A stretch of 64,000 nucleotides of DNA, from contig CALIFY010000005.1 of the NCBI GenBank assembly GCA_938021675.1, forward strand, positions 86,474 to 150,473, read 5' to 3'. Below, piece after piece: positions 25,445 to 33,214 of the stretch. The notes below the pieces were generated by a model, which saw nothing but the letters and a program-made list of their open reading frames with translations, did no database searches and was not told the DNA's origin. The position numbers were made by a program, and so were the translations under genes. Position 1 is the stretch's first letter. Each line of letters begins with the position of its first letter. Source of the DNA: an uncultured Acidimicrobiales bacterium (GTDB taxonomy: Bacteria > Actinomycetota > Acidimicrobiia > Acidimicrobiales > SZUA-35).

Positions 25445-26523
25445 TCGCCGCAAGCTCACCCAACCGTAGGGCTGGCAAACTGCTGGCCGTCTCGGCCGAC
25501 GGTCGAATCCAACACGTTGCGCGATCGAACATCGCCTCACTCTTCAGCCCACGTGACCTCGTGGTCGCCAACGATGCGGCCACCATTCCCAGCAGCCTCC
25601 ACGGTAGGCATGAACCTACGGCGTCTCCGATCGAAATCCGATTGGCCGGTTTCGTGAACCCCGATGACCGCACCCGATATCTGGCGGTGGCGTTCGGCGC
25701 CGGCGACCATCGAACCGTGACCGAGGACCGCCCTCCTCCGCCCCCGCTTACCGCCGGAGACCGTTTGATTCTCGGCCCGGTAGTAGCGGTGGTCGAACGT
25801 TTGATTGGGCACCCGAGGTTGCTTCAAGTCCAATTCCTGGGTAGCCCGGTTCAGGTCTTGGCGGGATTGGCCCGCCACGGAAAACCGACCCAGTACGCCC
25901 ACGTCCCGGATCGACTCGCGCTGTGGGATGTCTGGACCAACATCGCTTCGATACCGTTTGCATTCGAGGCACCATCGGCCGGCTTCGCGTTGGACTGGCG
26001 TTCGCTCACGACCTGGCAGGAACGGGGCATCCAATTCGCCACGCTCACCCACGCAGCCGGAATCTCATCGACCGGAGATCCGGTTCTGGACGAACGGCTG
26101 CCGTTCGACGAGCCATACGTGATCCCAGACCGAACGGCGGAAGCGATCGCTAACACGAAGCGGCGGGGAGGAGCCGTGATCGCCATCGGCACTACGGTGA
26201 CTCGAGCGCTGGAGTCGGCGGCTCGCTCCGACGGCACGGTGCGAAACGGCATCGGAGTGGCGACGGGCCGCATCGGGCCGAGCACGCCGATCCAGGTGGT
26301 GGACATGATTCTTTCCGGAGTCCACGAACCGGGCGAAAGCCATTTCGAACTCTTACGGGCGTTCACCAGTGACTCCACGCTCCATCGCCTACACAACGCG
26401 GCGACCAACGAGCAGCTCCAAACCCATGAATTCGGCGACTCGCTGCTCATTGAACGCCGTGACCGGCGACCGGTGCCTTCGTCGGCCGATCTCGACCGGA
26501 ACGTGCTCACCAAGTATGAATGA
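25441..26523 (+). CDS. QueA-like S-adenosylmethionine:tRNA ribosyltransferase-isomerase family protein
   Basis: 360 residues, near the usual QueA length. Family landmarks include DLVVANDAATIPSSLHG near the N-terminus, GGAVIAIGTTVTRALES, and a late GESHFELLRAF. True QueA transfers the ribosyl group of SAM to 7-aminomethyl-7-deazaguanine in tRNA. Here the gene sits in a SoxR-controlled operon with an SDR and no other queuosine gene is visible, so a different small-molecule ribosyl transfer is plausible. That is inference. Confidence 0.82.
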   Translation: MIAASSPNRRAGKLLAVSADGRIQHVARSNIASLFSPRDLVVANDAATIPSSLHGRHEPTASPIEIRLAGFVNPDDRTRYLAVAFGAGDHRTVTEDRPPPPPLTAGDRLILGPVVAVVERLIGHPRLLQVQFLGSPVQVLAGLARHGKPTQYAHVPDRLALWDVWTNIASIPFAFEAPSAGFALDWRSLTTWQERGIQFATLTHAAGISSTGDPVLDERLPFDEPYVIPDRTAEAIANTKRRGGAVIAIGTTVTRALESAARSDGTVRNGIGVATGRIGPSTPIQVVDMILSGVHEPGESHFELLRAFTSDSTLHRLHNAATNEQLQTHEFGDSLLIERRDRRPVPSSADLDRNVLTKYE

Positions 26524-26526
26524 CAC

Positions 26527-27255
26527 ATGGCAATGGTCGATCACAACATCGTCGAGATGCCCGAAGATCCTGCGATTGGGGCCATGCCGCCATACCGCCG
26601 TTTGGTCGAGTGGGTCCGGGCCGAAACTGAAGGCCTAACCACCGACCAACTCGACTTCGACAACACCGACCCAGACAAGGAATGGATGTGGTGGTCGATC
26701 CGCCGCCAGATCTCCCATATCGCATGGGACGCGCTCGTATTCGCCCATCGTCGGTGCGGCCACCTGCTGTGGCCTGATGGCAACCAACCCCAACCGATCG
26801 TGTGGAACCATCATCACCTCGGACCGAACATGAAATACGACCGCATGCTCGACGAGGACCTCTATTGGCGGGTCTTCGACCTCATCGCCAAGATGGAGAT
26901 CGGCATCGGCTGGCTGGAACGGGTGGTGGACGGCCAAACGATTGAACAACTCCGAGCCGAGATGACCAGCATTCGAGGCACCGAATTTTGGTCCTACGTC
27001 ATCACTACTCTTCCTCGAGGGGCCGGCGTCGACCCGGACCAGCCCGGTTTCATTCGTTACGACCTCGAAGGTTCCTTGTGGATGGTCTTCTATGAACAGC
27101 TGGCCCATATCCGCACCATTCAACGGCTGAAGACGGTGCAAGGAGTTGCCCCCACCGTCGAATTGCCTCGGGTCGGGTACCTTCGCCTTCCCGAGTACTG
27201 GGGCGATACGGACGCCAACGGGCCATCGATGGCACGTATCGACACCGGCGAATGA
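26527..27255 (+). CDS. DinB-like/YfiT-type putative metalloenzyme
   Basis: 242 residues, mainly helical. Histidines in the expected places are seen in IRRQISHIAWD (about residue 60) and EQLAHIRTIQR (about 200), the usual metal ligands of DinB-superfamily four-helix bundles. Family members transfer thiols such as bacillithiol or mycothiol, or are uncharacterised. It starts 3 bases after the QueA-like stop, so it belongs to the SoxR-controlled transcript, where a thiol-linked detoxification step would fit. The reaction is not established. Confidence 0.68.
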   Translation: MAMVDHNIVEMPEDPAIGAMPPYRRLVEWVRAETEGLTTDQLDFDNTDPDKEWMWWSIRRQISHIAWDALVFAHRRCGHLLWPDGNQPQPIVWNHHHLGPNMKYDRMLDEDLYWRVFDLIAKMEIGIGWLERVVDGQTIEQLRAEMTSIRGTEFWSYVITTLPRGAGVDPDQPGFIRYDLEGSLWMVFYEQLAHIRTIQRLKTVQGVAPTVELPRVGYLRLPEYWGDTDANGPSMARIDTGE

Positions 27256-27406
27256 CACGACCCCCAACCTTCGACGACCGCGTCGGTTTCATGAGTATCG
27301 ATGTCACCACGGGGATGATCGATCTACCTCATCGACGAAGCACTGCGGTCAGGTTGGCGTGGTGTCAGGCTTGTCGACAGTCGCTGGAAAGGGTAAACCT
27401 TCTTGA

Positions 27407-27856
27407 ATGACCGAATCGGTTTCGCTGCTTATCCTCGACTTCGACGGCGTCTGTGTCCGCGGGTTCAGCGAACAAGTTTCCGGCAACCCCGGAGTATCAC
27501 TCGCCGAGCTCGCACGACCAGAGATCGAGGCACTCGTGGTGACGGCTCAAAACCGCGGCGCCATCACTGTCGTGCTCAGCAATGAGATCAGCGAATCGTG
27601 GTCGGCCGACGTTCCGGTTCTCGGCATGGTCGAACACGTCGTCAACTGCGCCGACAACGGCATCCTCAAACCCGACCGACGGGCATTTCAGAGATGCCTT
27701 TCCCTAACCGGATGTCGCGCCGGTCAAGCACTCGTCGTCGACGATCGGTCCGACAACATCACGGTTGCGCAGTCGCTCGGTATGCACTCGGTGCTCTTCG
27801 ACCCGTCGAATCCGACGGCCAGCATCGCCGAACTCCATCGCAAGCTCCTGAGCTGA
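27407..27856 (+). CDS. Capless HAD-superfamily hydrolase
   Basis: 149 residues, short for a HAD protein. Motif I is LILDFDGVCV with both aspartates (nucleophile and acid/base), motif II is LSN, the Lys of motif III is in ILKPDRRAF, and motif IV is VVDDRSDN. The usual cap insertion between motifs I and II is missing, leaving an open active site that can accept large or protein-bound phosphates. Its stop overlaps the next FAH-superfamily start (TGATG). A role as a phosphatase in the aromatic pathway is inferred from context. Confidence 0.82.
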   Translation: MTESVSLLILDFDGVCVRGFSEQVSGNPGVSLAELARPEIEALVVTAQNRGAITVVLSNEISESWSADVPVLGMVEHVVNCADNGILKPDRRAFQRCLSLTGCRAGQALVVDDRSDNITVAQSLGMHSVLFDPSNPTASIAELHRKLLS

Positions 27857-28620
27857 TGAACGCTGAAGCTCTCGCCCGCCAGCTCTTCGATGCGGCAACG
27901 ACCGCTACGCCAGTTGAACTTCTTACCGATCGATATCCCGATATCGATTGGGGTGTTGCACGTTCAATCGCACGGGAAACCGACCGGCTTCGACGGGCCG
28001 ACGGCCAAACTCAAATCGGGTGGAAGCTCGGGTGGACCTCAGAAGCGATGCGCGCCGCCCTAGGCATCGATCGCCCGAACTGGGGCACCCTATGGCAGTC
28101 GCAGTGCGCCGGGGAGACGGTCGAGCTGCGACGATTCATCCACCCAAAGCTCGAACCCGAGTTCGTCTGGCGAGCGGGCTCAGACCTCGACGGTCCAAAC
28201 ATCACCGCCTCCGACGTGCATGACGCCGGCGGCGAGTGGGCGCTTGGGATCGAAGTGGTCGACCCACGGTTCCCATCGTTCGAATTCGACGCGCTCGACA
28301 ACACCGCAGACAACTCGTCAAGCGCGGCGATCTGTGTTGGCACGTTCATTGACGTCGACTCGCCATCGGCGCTCGATCACCGAGAGGTTCACTTCAGCGA
28401 CGGCAGCCAGACCCGAACTGGTCTCGGCAGCCAGGCCATGGGCTCACCGGCCGAAGCGGTCGCCTGGCTGGTCCGGTCCCTGACCGAAGAAGGCCTCGCC
28501 GTCCGGAGGGGAGATCTCGTGTTCACCGGAGGTATCACGGCCCCCTTCGACGCCGTCAGCGATCGAACCTACGAGGTGGCTTCTCAAGACATGGTCGGTG
28601 TGAACATTCGGTTCATCTAA
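27856..28620 (+). CDS. FAH-superfamily hydratase/decarboxylase
   Basis: 254 residues. The fold landmarks are QIGWKLGWTSEAMRAALGID, IHPKLEPEFVW (metal-binding Glu pair) and VVDPRFPSFEF. It belongs with 2-keto-4-pentenoate hydratase and 4-oxalocrotonate decarboxylase, but is less like XylI or XylJ than the two paralogues at 37482 and 38493. It may act on a substituted version of the same intermediates. It is translationally coupled to the preceding HAD gene. Its stop overlaps the stop of the convergent HAD gene. Confidence 0.85.
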   Translation: MNAEALARQLFDAATTATPVELLTDRYPDIDWGVARSIARETDRLRRADGQTQIGWKLGWTSEAMRAALGIDRPNWGTLWQSQCAGETVELRRFIHPKLEPEFVWRAGSDLDGPNITASDVHDAGGEWALGIEVVDPRFPSFEFDALDNTADNSSSAAICVGTFIDVDSPSALDHREVHFSDGSQTRTGLGSQAMGSPAEAVAWLVRSLTEEGLAVRRGDLVFTGGITAPFDAVSDRTYEVASQDMVGVNIRFI

Positions 28621-29285
28621 CCCACCGACAGCCCCAACCGGTCCCCCACACCGGACCACGAATCTTCAGCGTTGGCGATATCGAACCACATCGCATCGAG
28701 CCCACAGGCCAACGCACCCTCTACATTTCGGGGTTGGTCATCGACGAACAGCATTCGGTCAAGTGACACGCCAGTCATCTCCGCGGCCCGAAGAAAGGCT
28801 CGCGGATCTGGCTTGAGAACCTTCGTGTCTGAACAGTCGACGATGTGATCCATCTTCTGCAGAAACGGAATCCTGAGCTCCCACTCCGGCCCATGAAAGT
28901 CGCGCATGTCGTTCGTGAGCACCGAGACGCCATAGCCGGCCGCCAACGCGGCATCAGCAGTCCTCTGTGCAGCTGGACGAACGAGGTCGGGGGTTGGAGG
29001 GTCGTACAACATCGACATGTACTCGCTGCGAGTCATTGGCCGGTTGGCTCTCCGACCTACTTCTTCGGCCCGCACCGTCCAATAGTCGCGCTCGGTGATG
29101 CCATCGCCAGCAATCATTCGCTGCCACAGTTCGTCGGTCGACGGGTCGAGTGGACCAAGCCAGGTAAGGGTGCCCTCGGGGAGATCGAGAAGCTGCTCGG
29201 TCTTGTGATGTAACTCGACGGGATTGAGAAGGCAAACTCCACCGAAGTCGAGCAGAAGTAGATCATAGGATCGGGAGGCAGACAT
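28617..29285 (-). CDS. HAD-superfamily hydrolase lacking the acid/base aspartate
   Basis: 222 residues with a helical cap. Motif I reads LLLLDFGGVC: the first Asp (nucleophile) is present, but the second, normally the general acid/base of phosphatases, is Gly, as in the DFGGV subgroup related to haloacid dehalogenase and soluble-epoxide-hydrolase phosphatase domains. Motif II is LTN, motif III VLKPDPRAF and motif IV FVDDQPRN. The start at 29285 follows a palindrome that also occurs at the catechol dioxygenase promoter, so it probably belongs to the same IclR regulon. Activity on a phosphate or a halide is undecided. Confidence 0.8.
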   Translation of the reverse strand: MSASRSYDLLLLDFGGVCLLNPVELHHKTEQLLDLPEGTLTWLGPLDPSTDELWQRMIAGDGITERDYWTVRAEEVGRRANRPMTRSEYMSMLYDPPTPDLVRPAAQRTADAALAAGYGVSVLTNDMRDFHGPEWELRIPFLQKMDHIVDCSDTKVLKPDPRAFLRAAEMTGVSLDRMLFVDDQPRNVEGALACGLDAMWFDIANAEDSWSGVGDRLGLSVG

Positions 29286-29329
29286 CGGGAGACACGCTAC
29301 GCACGCACCGGAGCGGACCGACACGACGA

Positions 29330-29344
29330 TCCCGCATAGCGGGA
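29330..29344. promoter_or_regulatory. Candidate IclR operator TCCCGCATAGCGGGA
   Basis: A 15-bp palindrome 45 bp upstream of the HAD start at 29285. It shares TCCCGC-N4-CGGGA with the palindrome at 30166-30180. IclR-family operators of the form TTCCGC-N3-GCGGAA are well known, so the neighbouring IclR protein is the likely ligand. Confidence 0.6.
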
Positions 29345-29375
29345 CATCAACCGGAACTTGCTCCCACGCTCGTAC

Positions 29376-30137
29376 CTAGCCGGACCAACCCATCTGTTTC
29401 GACACCGTTCGGGCTAACACCATCACCGCATCGGAGAATGCCACCCGATTCTCGTCCATTCGATCGGTTGGGCCGGCCAGACTCAACGCTGCCACGGCAT
29501 CGCCGGTGCCATCGCGAATTGGTGCCGCCACCGAAACAACGCCGAGCATGCTTTCCTGCCGGTTCTCGGCGAACCCCCGTCGCCTCGTAACGAGCAGCTC
29601 CTCCCGCAGCTTCGTGATATCGGTAATCGAGTGTTGGGTTGTAGCGTCGAGCGTCCAACCCTTCAATAGCTGGTCACGTTGTTGCCGGCCAACAAAGGCC
29701 ATGATGGCTTTCCCCGAACTGGTCCGGTGGGCCGGAACCCGCCGTCCCAACGCGGCGAAAAAGCGCAAGGTCGTTGGACTGTCAAGGCGCTCGACATACA
29801 CGACCTCACGACCGTCGAGTACCCCAACCTGGACGGTCTGACCGGTGCGGGACCGCAGTTCGGTCATCGATACCAGCACCGCCTCGTGCAGTGACCGTTG
29901 CTTCGGCATGGCCGCAGCCATATCGAAGACGGAGAGACCGAGCCGGTACCGGCCTGAGTCGGCGTCCTGATCGAGCACACCCTCATCGGCCAGTGTGCTC
30001 AACAACCGGTGCACGGTCGACGTCGACAACGACAGATGCTTGGAAAGATCGGCCACGCCCCAGGTGAGGTGTTGCGACGAGAACGACTTCAACACCCGAG
30101 CCGCGTTGGCCACCGAGGTCAGGCGATTCTTCGACAC
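29376..30137 (-). CDS. IclR-family regulator of the meta-cleavage cluster
   Basis: 253 residues. The helix-turn-helix is GVADLSKHLSLSTSTVHRLLSTLADEG (about 25-52), followed by the effector domain with RVPAHRTSSGKAIMAF. The GTG at 30137 (VSKNRLTS) is chosen over a TTG 18 bases upstream. It is divergent from the first catechol dioxygenase and flanked on both sides by copies of one palindrome, so it should regulate itself, the dioxygenase operon and the HAD gene. The effector is likely a pathway aromatic or muconate-type acid. Confidence 0.9.
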   Translation of the reverse strand: MSKNRLTSVANAARVLKSFSSQHLTWGVADLSKHLSLSTSTVHRLLSTLADEGVLDQDADSGRYRLGLSVFDMAAAMPKQRSLHEAVLVSMTELRSRTGQTVQVGVLDGREVVYVERLDSPTTLRFFAALGRRVPAHRTSSGKAIMAFVGRQQRDQLLKGWTLDATTQHSITDITKLREELLVTRRRGFAENRQESMLGVVSVAAPIRDGTGDAVAALSLAGPTDRMDENRVAFSDAVMVLARTVSKQMGWSG

Positions 30138-30164
30138 CCCACCAACGTAAACCAACCCGCTCTC

Positions 30165-30181
30165 ATCCCGCTATACGGGAT
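30165..30181. promoter_or_regulatory. Candidate IclR operator ATCCCGCTATACGGGAT
   Basis: A perfect 17-bp palindrome (6-bp arms, 5-bp centre) 41 bp before the dioxygenase ATG and 28 bp from the IclR start. The half sites match those of the palindrome at 29330-29344. Confidence 0.65.
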
Positions 30182-30221
30182 ACGACTTCCGCTGATGTGA
30201 CGCACGACATATCTTGCCCCC

Positions 30222-31130
30222 ATGGGGATCTTGCGGCTCAGTCACGTCGACATCACCGTCACTGACCTTGAGCTGGCGGCCGCCTACTACACCCAGGTGG
30301 TTGGCCTTGAAATCACAGAGCGGAAAGACGACCGCGTGTTCTTCAAGTGCTGGGACGAACGAGACCACCACTGCCTCGCCGTCCGCCACGACACCAGGGT
30401 CGGCCTAGATCGTTTCGCATTCAAGGTTGAACATGCCGACGACCTCGACCACTTCGAGAGCCGCATCGAATCGGCAGGTTACCCGGTCGAGCGGGTAGCC
30501 GATGACCAGGAGGTCGGCCAAGGCGAGTCGATTCGCTTCGTTCTGCCGTCCGGCCAACAGATGGAACTCGTCGCCGACGTGCACAAGGTGGGCGGTAAAA
30601 TGCCGCTCATCAATCCCCCGCCAATCCCTCAGGGACTCGTGGGAATCGCCCCACCAAGAATCGATCACATGCTCGTGCACGCCGAGGAGGTCCCGGTCGT
30701 CGCCGCGTTCTTCCAAGACGTCCTCGACTTTCGCCTGACCGAGCAGCTACTCAATGGGCAAGGCCATCAAACGATCGCGTTTCTTGAGCGGTCGGCCAAG
30801 CCGCACGACATCGCCTTCGTGCAGGGCCCAAACGGAGCGTTACACCACTTCTCGTTCTGGCTAGACGATTGGGATCACATCCGGCGGGCCGCCGACATCC
30901 TCGCCTACAACGGGGTCACTATCGACGTGGGCCCCACTCGTCACGGCTTGACCCGCGGCAACACGATCTACTTTTTTGATCCAATGGGAACCCGAAACGA
31001 GGTGTTCACCGGCGGGTATCGCCCCGATCCCGACTTCCCCACCATTACCTGGACCAACGAGCAGGAGGGCCGCGCTGTCTTCTACTACGAAGGCGTCCTC
31101 AACCAACGGTTCGCGACGGTACACACATGA
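30222..31130 (+). CDS. Catechol 2,3-dioxygenase-type extradiol dioxygenase, copy 1
   Basis: 302 residues, matching the XylE class I extradiol family (about 307). Two vicinal-oxygen-chelate domains are present. The Fe(II) ligands are visible as His149 (RIDHML), His209 (LHHFSF) and Glu260 (RNEVFTGG), aligned with His153, His214 and Glu265 of XylE. The block GPTRHGLTRGNTIYFFDP is nearly invariant in the family. It opens the ring of a catechol next to the hydroxyls to give a 2-hydroxymuconic semialdehyde. It overlaps copy 2 by 4 bases and is the first gene of a long operon. Confidence 0.93.
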   Translation: MGILRLSHVDITVTDLELAAAYYTQVVGLEITERKDDRVFFKCWDERDHHCLAVRHDTRVGLDRFAFKVEHADDLDHFESRIESAGYPVERVADDQEVGQGESIRFVLPSGQQMELVADVHKVGGKMPLINPPPIPQGLVGIAPPRIDHMLVHAEEVPVVAAFFQDVLDFRLTEQLLNGQGHQTIAFLERSAKPHDIAFVQGPNGALHHFSFWLDDWDHIRRAADILAYNGVTIDVGPTRHGLTRGNTIYFFDPMGTRNEVFTGGYRPDPDFPTITWTNEQEGRAVFYYEGVLNQRFATVHT

Positions 31131-32047
31131 GTTCTGAAGGAATTCTTCGTCTCTCGCATGCTGAGGTTCGAGTGCCCGATCTTCAGCTCGCTACGGCCTA
31201 CTACGCCGAAGTCGTCGGTCTGGTGGTGACGTCGTCCAGTACCGATCGCACATACCTCAAGGGTTGGGACGAACATCAGCACCATTCGCTGATCCTGACC
31301 GAAGCTCCCACCTACGGCCTCAACAGTCTGGCCTTCAAAGTGGTGGAGCTGGCCGAACTCAACCGCCTTGCCGAGCGGGTCGAGGCTACGGGCATCAAGA
31401 CCGAACGATTCGCCGAACGACAGCTGAACCCGGCATCGGGAACCGTGGTTCGATTCACCGCACCGAGCGGGCACATCATCGATCTCGAACATGGGCAGGC
31501 CCAGGTCGGAAACGGCCTTGCCCTAATCAACCCGCCTCCGGCACCCGACGGGCTGAAGGGCATGCGCCCACCGCGAATCGACCACATCTTCTTGCTGTGT
31601 GAGGACGTCGATGGCATCACCGACTTTTTCCGCCACGTGCTCGAATTTCGTTTGACCGAGCAGATCTTGGCCGACGACGGCCATCAGCTCACCACCTTCC
31701 TCGAACGCACCCACACCCCACACGACATCGCGTTCCTCACCGGACCCGACGGTGGCTTCCACCACCTGGCGTACTGGGTCGACGAGTGGAACGACCTTCG
31801 TGTGGCCGCCGATACCTGCGCGTATCACGGAGTCAGCATCGATGCCGGGCCGACCCGTCACGGGGCGACCAGAGGATGTGGTCTCTACTTCTTCGATCCC
31901 GCTGGGAATCGAAACGAGGTCTACACCGGCGGTTACTGGTTCGACCCTGACGATGAGCCAACCACCTGGACCGAATCCGAAATGGGTCGCGCCATCTTCA
32001 CCTACAAGGGGCAAGTGGACCCAGGATTCATGTCGGTGCACTCATGA
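31127..32047 (+). CDS. Catechol 2,3-dioxygenase-type extradiol dioxygenase, copy 2
   Basis: 306 residues, a diverged tandem paralogue of copy 1. The three iron ligands are kept: His153 (RIDHIF), His213 (FHHLAY) and Glu264 (RNEVYTGG). One difference is GATRGCGLYFFDP where most enzymes have GLTxGxTIYFFDP, near the substrate pocket, so the two copies may prefer differently substituted catechols. It is co-translated with copy 1 and with the following histidine phosphatase through ATGA overlaps. Confidence 0.92.
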   Translation: MSSEGILRLSHAEVRVPDLQLATAYYAEVVGLVVTSSSTDRTYLKGWDEHQHHSLILTEAPTYGLNSLAFKVVELAELNRLAERVEATGIKTERFAERQLNPASGTVVRFTAPSGHIIDLEHGQAQVGNGLALINPPPAPDGLKGMRPPRIDHIFLLCEDVDGITDFFRHVLEFRLTEQILADDGHQLTTFLERTHTPHDIAFLTGPDGGFHHLAYWVDEWNDLRVAADTCAYHGVSIDAGPTRHGATRGCGLYFFDPAGNRNEVYTGGYWFDPDDEPTTWTESEMGRAIFTYKGQVDPGFMSVHS

Positions 32048-33138
32048 ACGACCCGCCGGATACCAGCCAAGCTGCAGACACCGACCGTCACGGCGCGCCG
32101 CTCTACTTGGCGAAGTATCGAGAGAGTGTAAAACAGGGTCAGTCCAACGGCGACGCCTCCGCCGGCGACGAGCCTCTGTACCTACAGCGCTTCCGGGAGC
32201 AGCATCGTGCTGGAACCGATTCGGACGTACCGCTCTTCCAACGGGCCACGCTGGCAACACAACAGGCGCTCACCGAATCCAACCGAAACAAGGAGATCGC
32301 TCCCCCGCCGGGGATACCTCGCGGGTTGCGAAACGACGTCTACCTCATCCGACACGGCGAAACCCAGGGCTATTCAACCGATTCGGGTCTCACCCCTCAA
32401 GGGGTCTGGCAGGCTCACACATGGGGCCAGACGCTGGCCCGTCGAATTCAGAGCGGCGAGACCGTCGTGTTCCGCCACGCCGCCACGAACCGGGCCACGG
32501 AAACCGCCGAGCAGATCCATCGCGGGTTGCTCGATGGGCTAGCTCAGTACGAAAGGGACATCACGATCCATGAGCCGGAGGTTGCCGACGAATTCCGCAA
32601 CTTCCAGTTCGTGTCACCCGATGGACTCAAGGACGTCACCGCAGCCTTCCGCGAGTACAGCGCGACCCTCGAAGGTTTCGAGCGCTCAGCGGCCAGAGAC
32701 CGCCCGAAATGGGTTGTCGAGATGGACCGTTTCTGGCGAACCCAGCAAGGAGGCGGCGACCCTATCCAGCATTGGCTCACCATTCCCATGATGCACTTTG
32801 AACCACCGGCGATGACGGTTCGACGGTTCTGGGCCGGCATCATCCGGCTCTCAGATGAGTTCCCTGGAGCCCGCCTGGCCATCGCGTCTCACTCCGGTTG
32901 CATCCGGGCCTTTGCGGTCAACGCGCTCGGCTACGATCCCGGCGAACCGTACAACGCCGAACACGTCCGCGTAAAGCTACTCAGCGATGACGAACACACG
33001 GTCAACGGGCGCGATGCGACCGTGGCCTACCGCAACCGCGTCGAATCGATAAAGGTCCCGGCAATCGACCAACTCCCAACATGGCAAGTCGACGACCAAT
33101 GGTCCGGGTTCACCGACGAGGATGCAAGAGGTGTGTGA
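32044..33138 (+). CDS. Histidine phosphatase with an N-terminal peptide-repeat extension
   Basis: 364 residues. The catalytic core starts near residue 98 with VYLIRHGETQG (phosphohistidine at His104), has a conserved Arg in HAATNRATETA, and the second His in LAIASHSGCIRAF. The first 95 residues are not part of the fold and contain repeated short motifs: PLYLAKYRE (19-27), PLYLQRFRE (44-52) and a weaker PLFQRAT (63-69). These may be docking peptides. Its place between the dioxygenases and the phenylphosphate-synthase-like genes suggests it hydrolyses an aryl phosphate or controls a phosphohistidine enzyme. Both are inferences. Confidence 0.85.
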   Translation: MNDPPDTSQAADTDRHGAPLYLAKYRESVKQGQSNGDASAGDEPLYLQRFREQHRAGTDSDVPLFQRATLATQQALTESNRNKEIAPPPGIPRGLRNDVYLIRHGETQGYSTDSGLTPQGVWQAHTWGQTLARRIQSGETVVFRHAATNRATETAEQIHRGLLDGLAQYERDITIHEPEVADEFRNFQFVSPDGLKDVTAAFREYSATLEGFERSAARDRPKWVVEMDRFWRTQQGGGDPIQHWLTIPMMHFEPPAMTVRRFWAGIIRLSDEFPGARLAIASHSGCIRAFAVNALGYDPGEPYNAEHVRVKLLSDDEHTVNGRDATVAYRNRVESIKVPAIDQLPTWQVDDQWSGFTDEDARGV

Positions 33139-33214
33139 GTCGTGTCCGATCGTCGACTGGGAGCACGAACTTCCAACCGTCCGCTACTTCACCGCAACAA
33201 AGGTTGACGCTGAA

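Noticed and set aside
24692..26523. Queuosine biosynthesis operon
   Set aside because: Only a QueA-like gene is present, with no QueC, QueD, QueE, QueF or Tgt nearby, and control is by SoxR.
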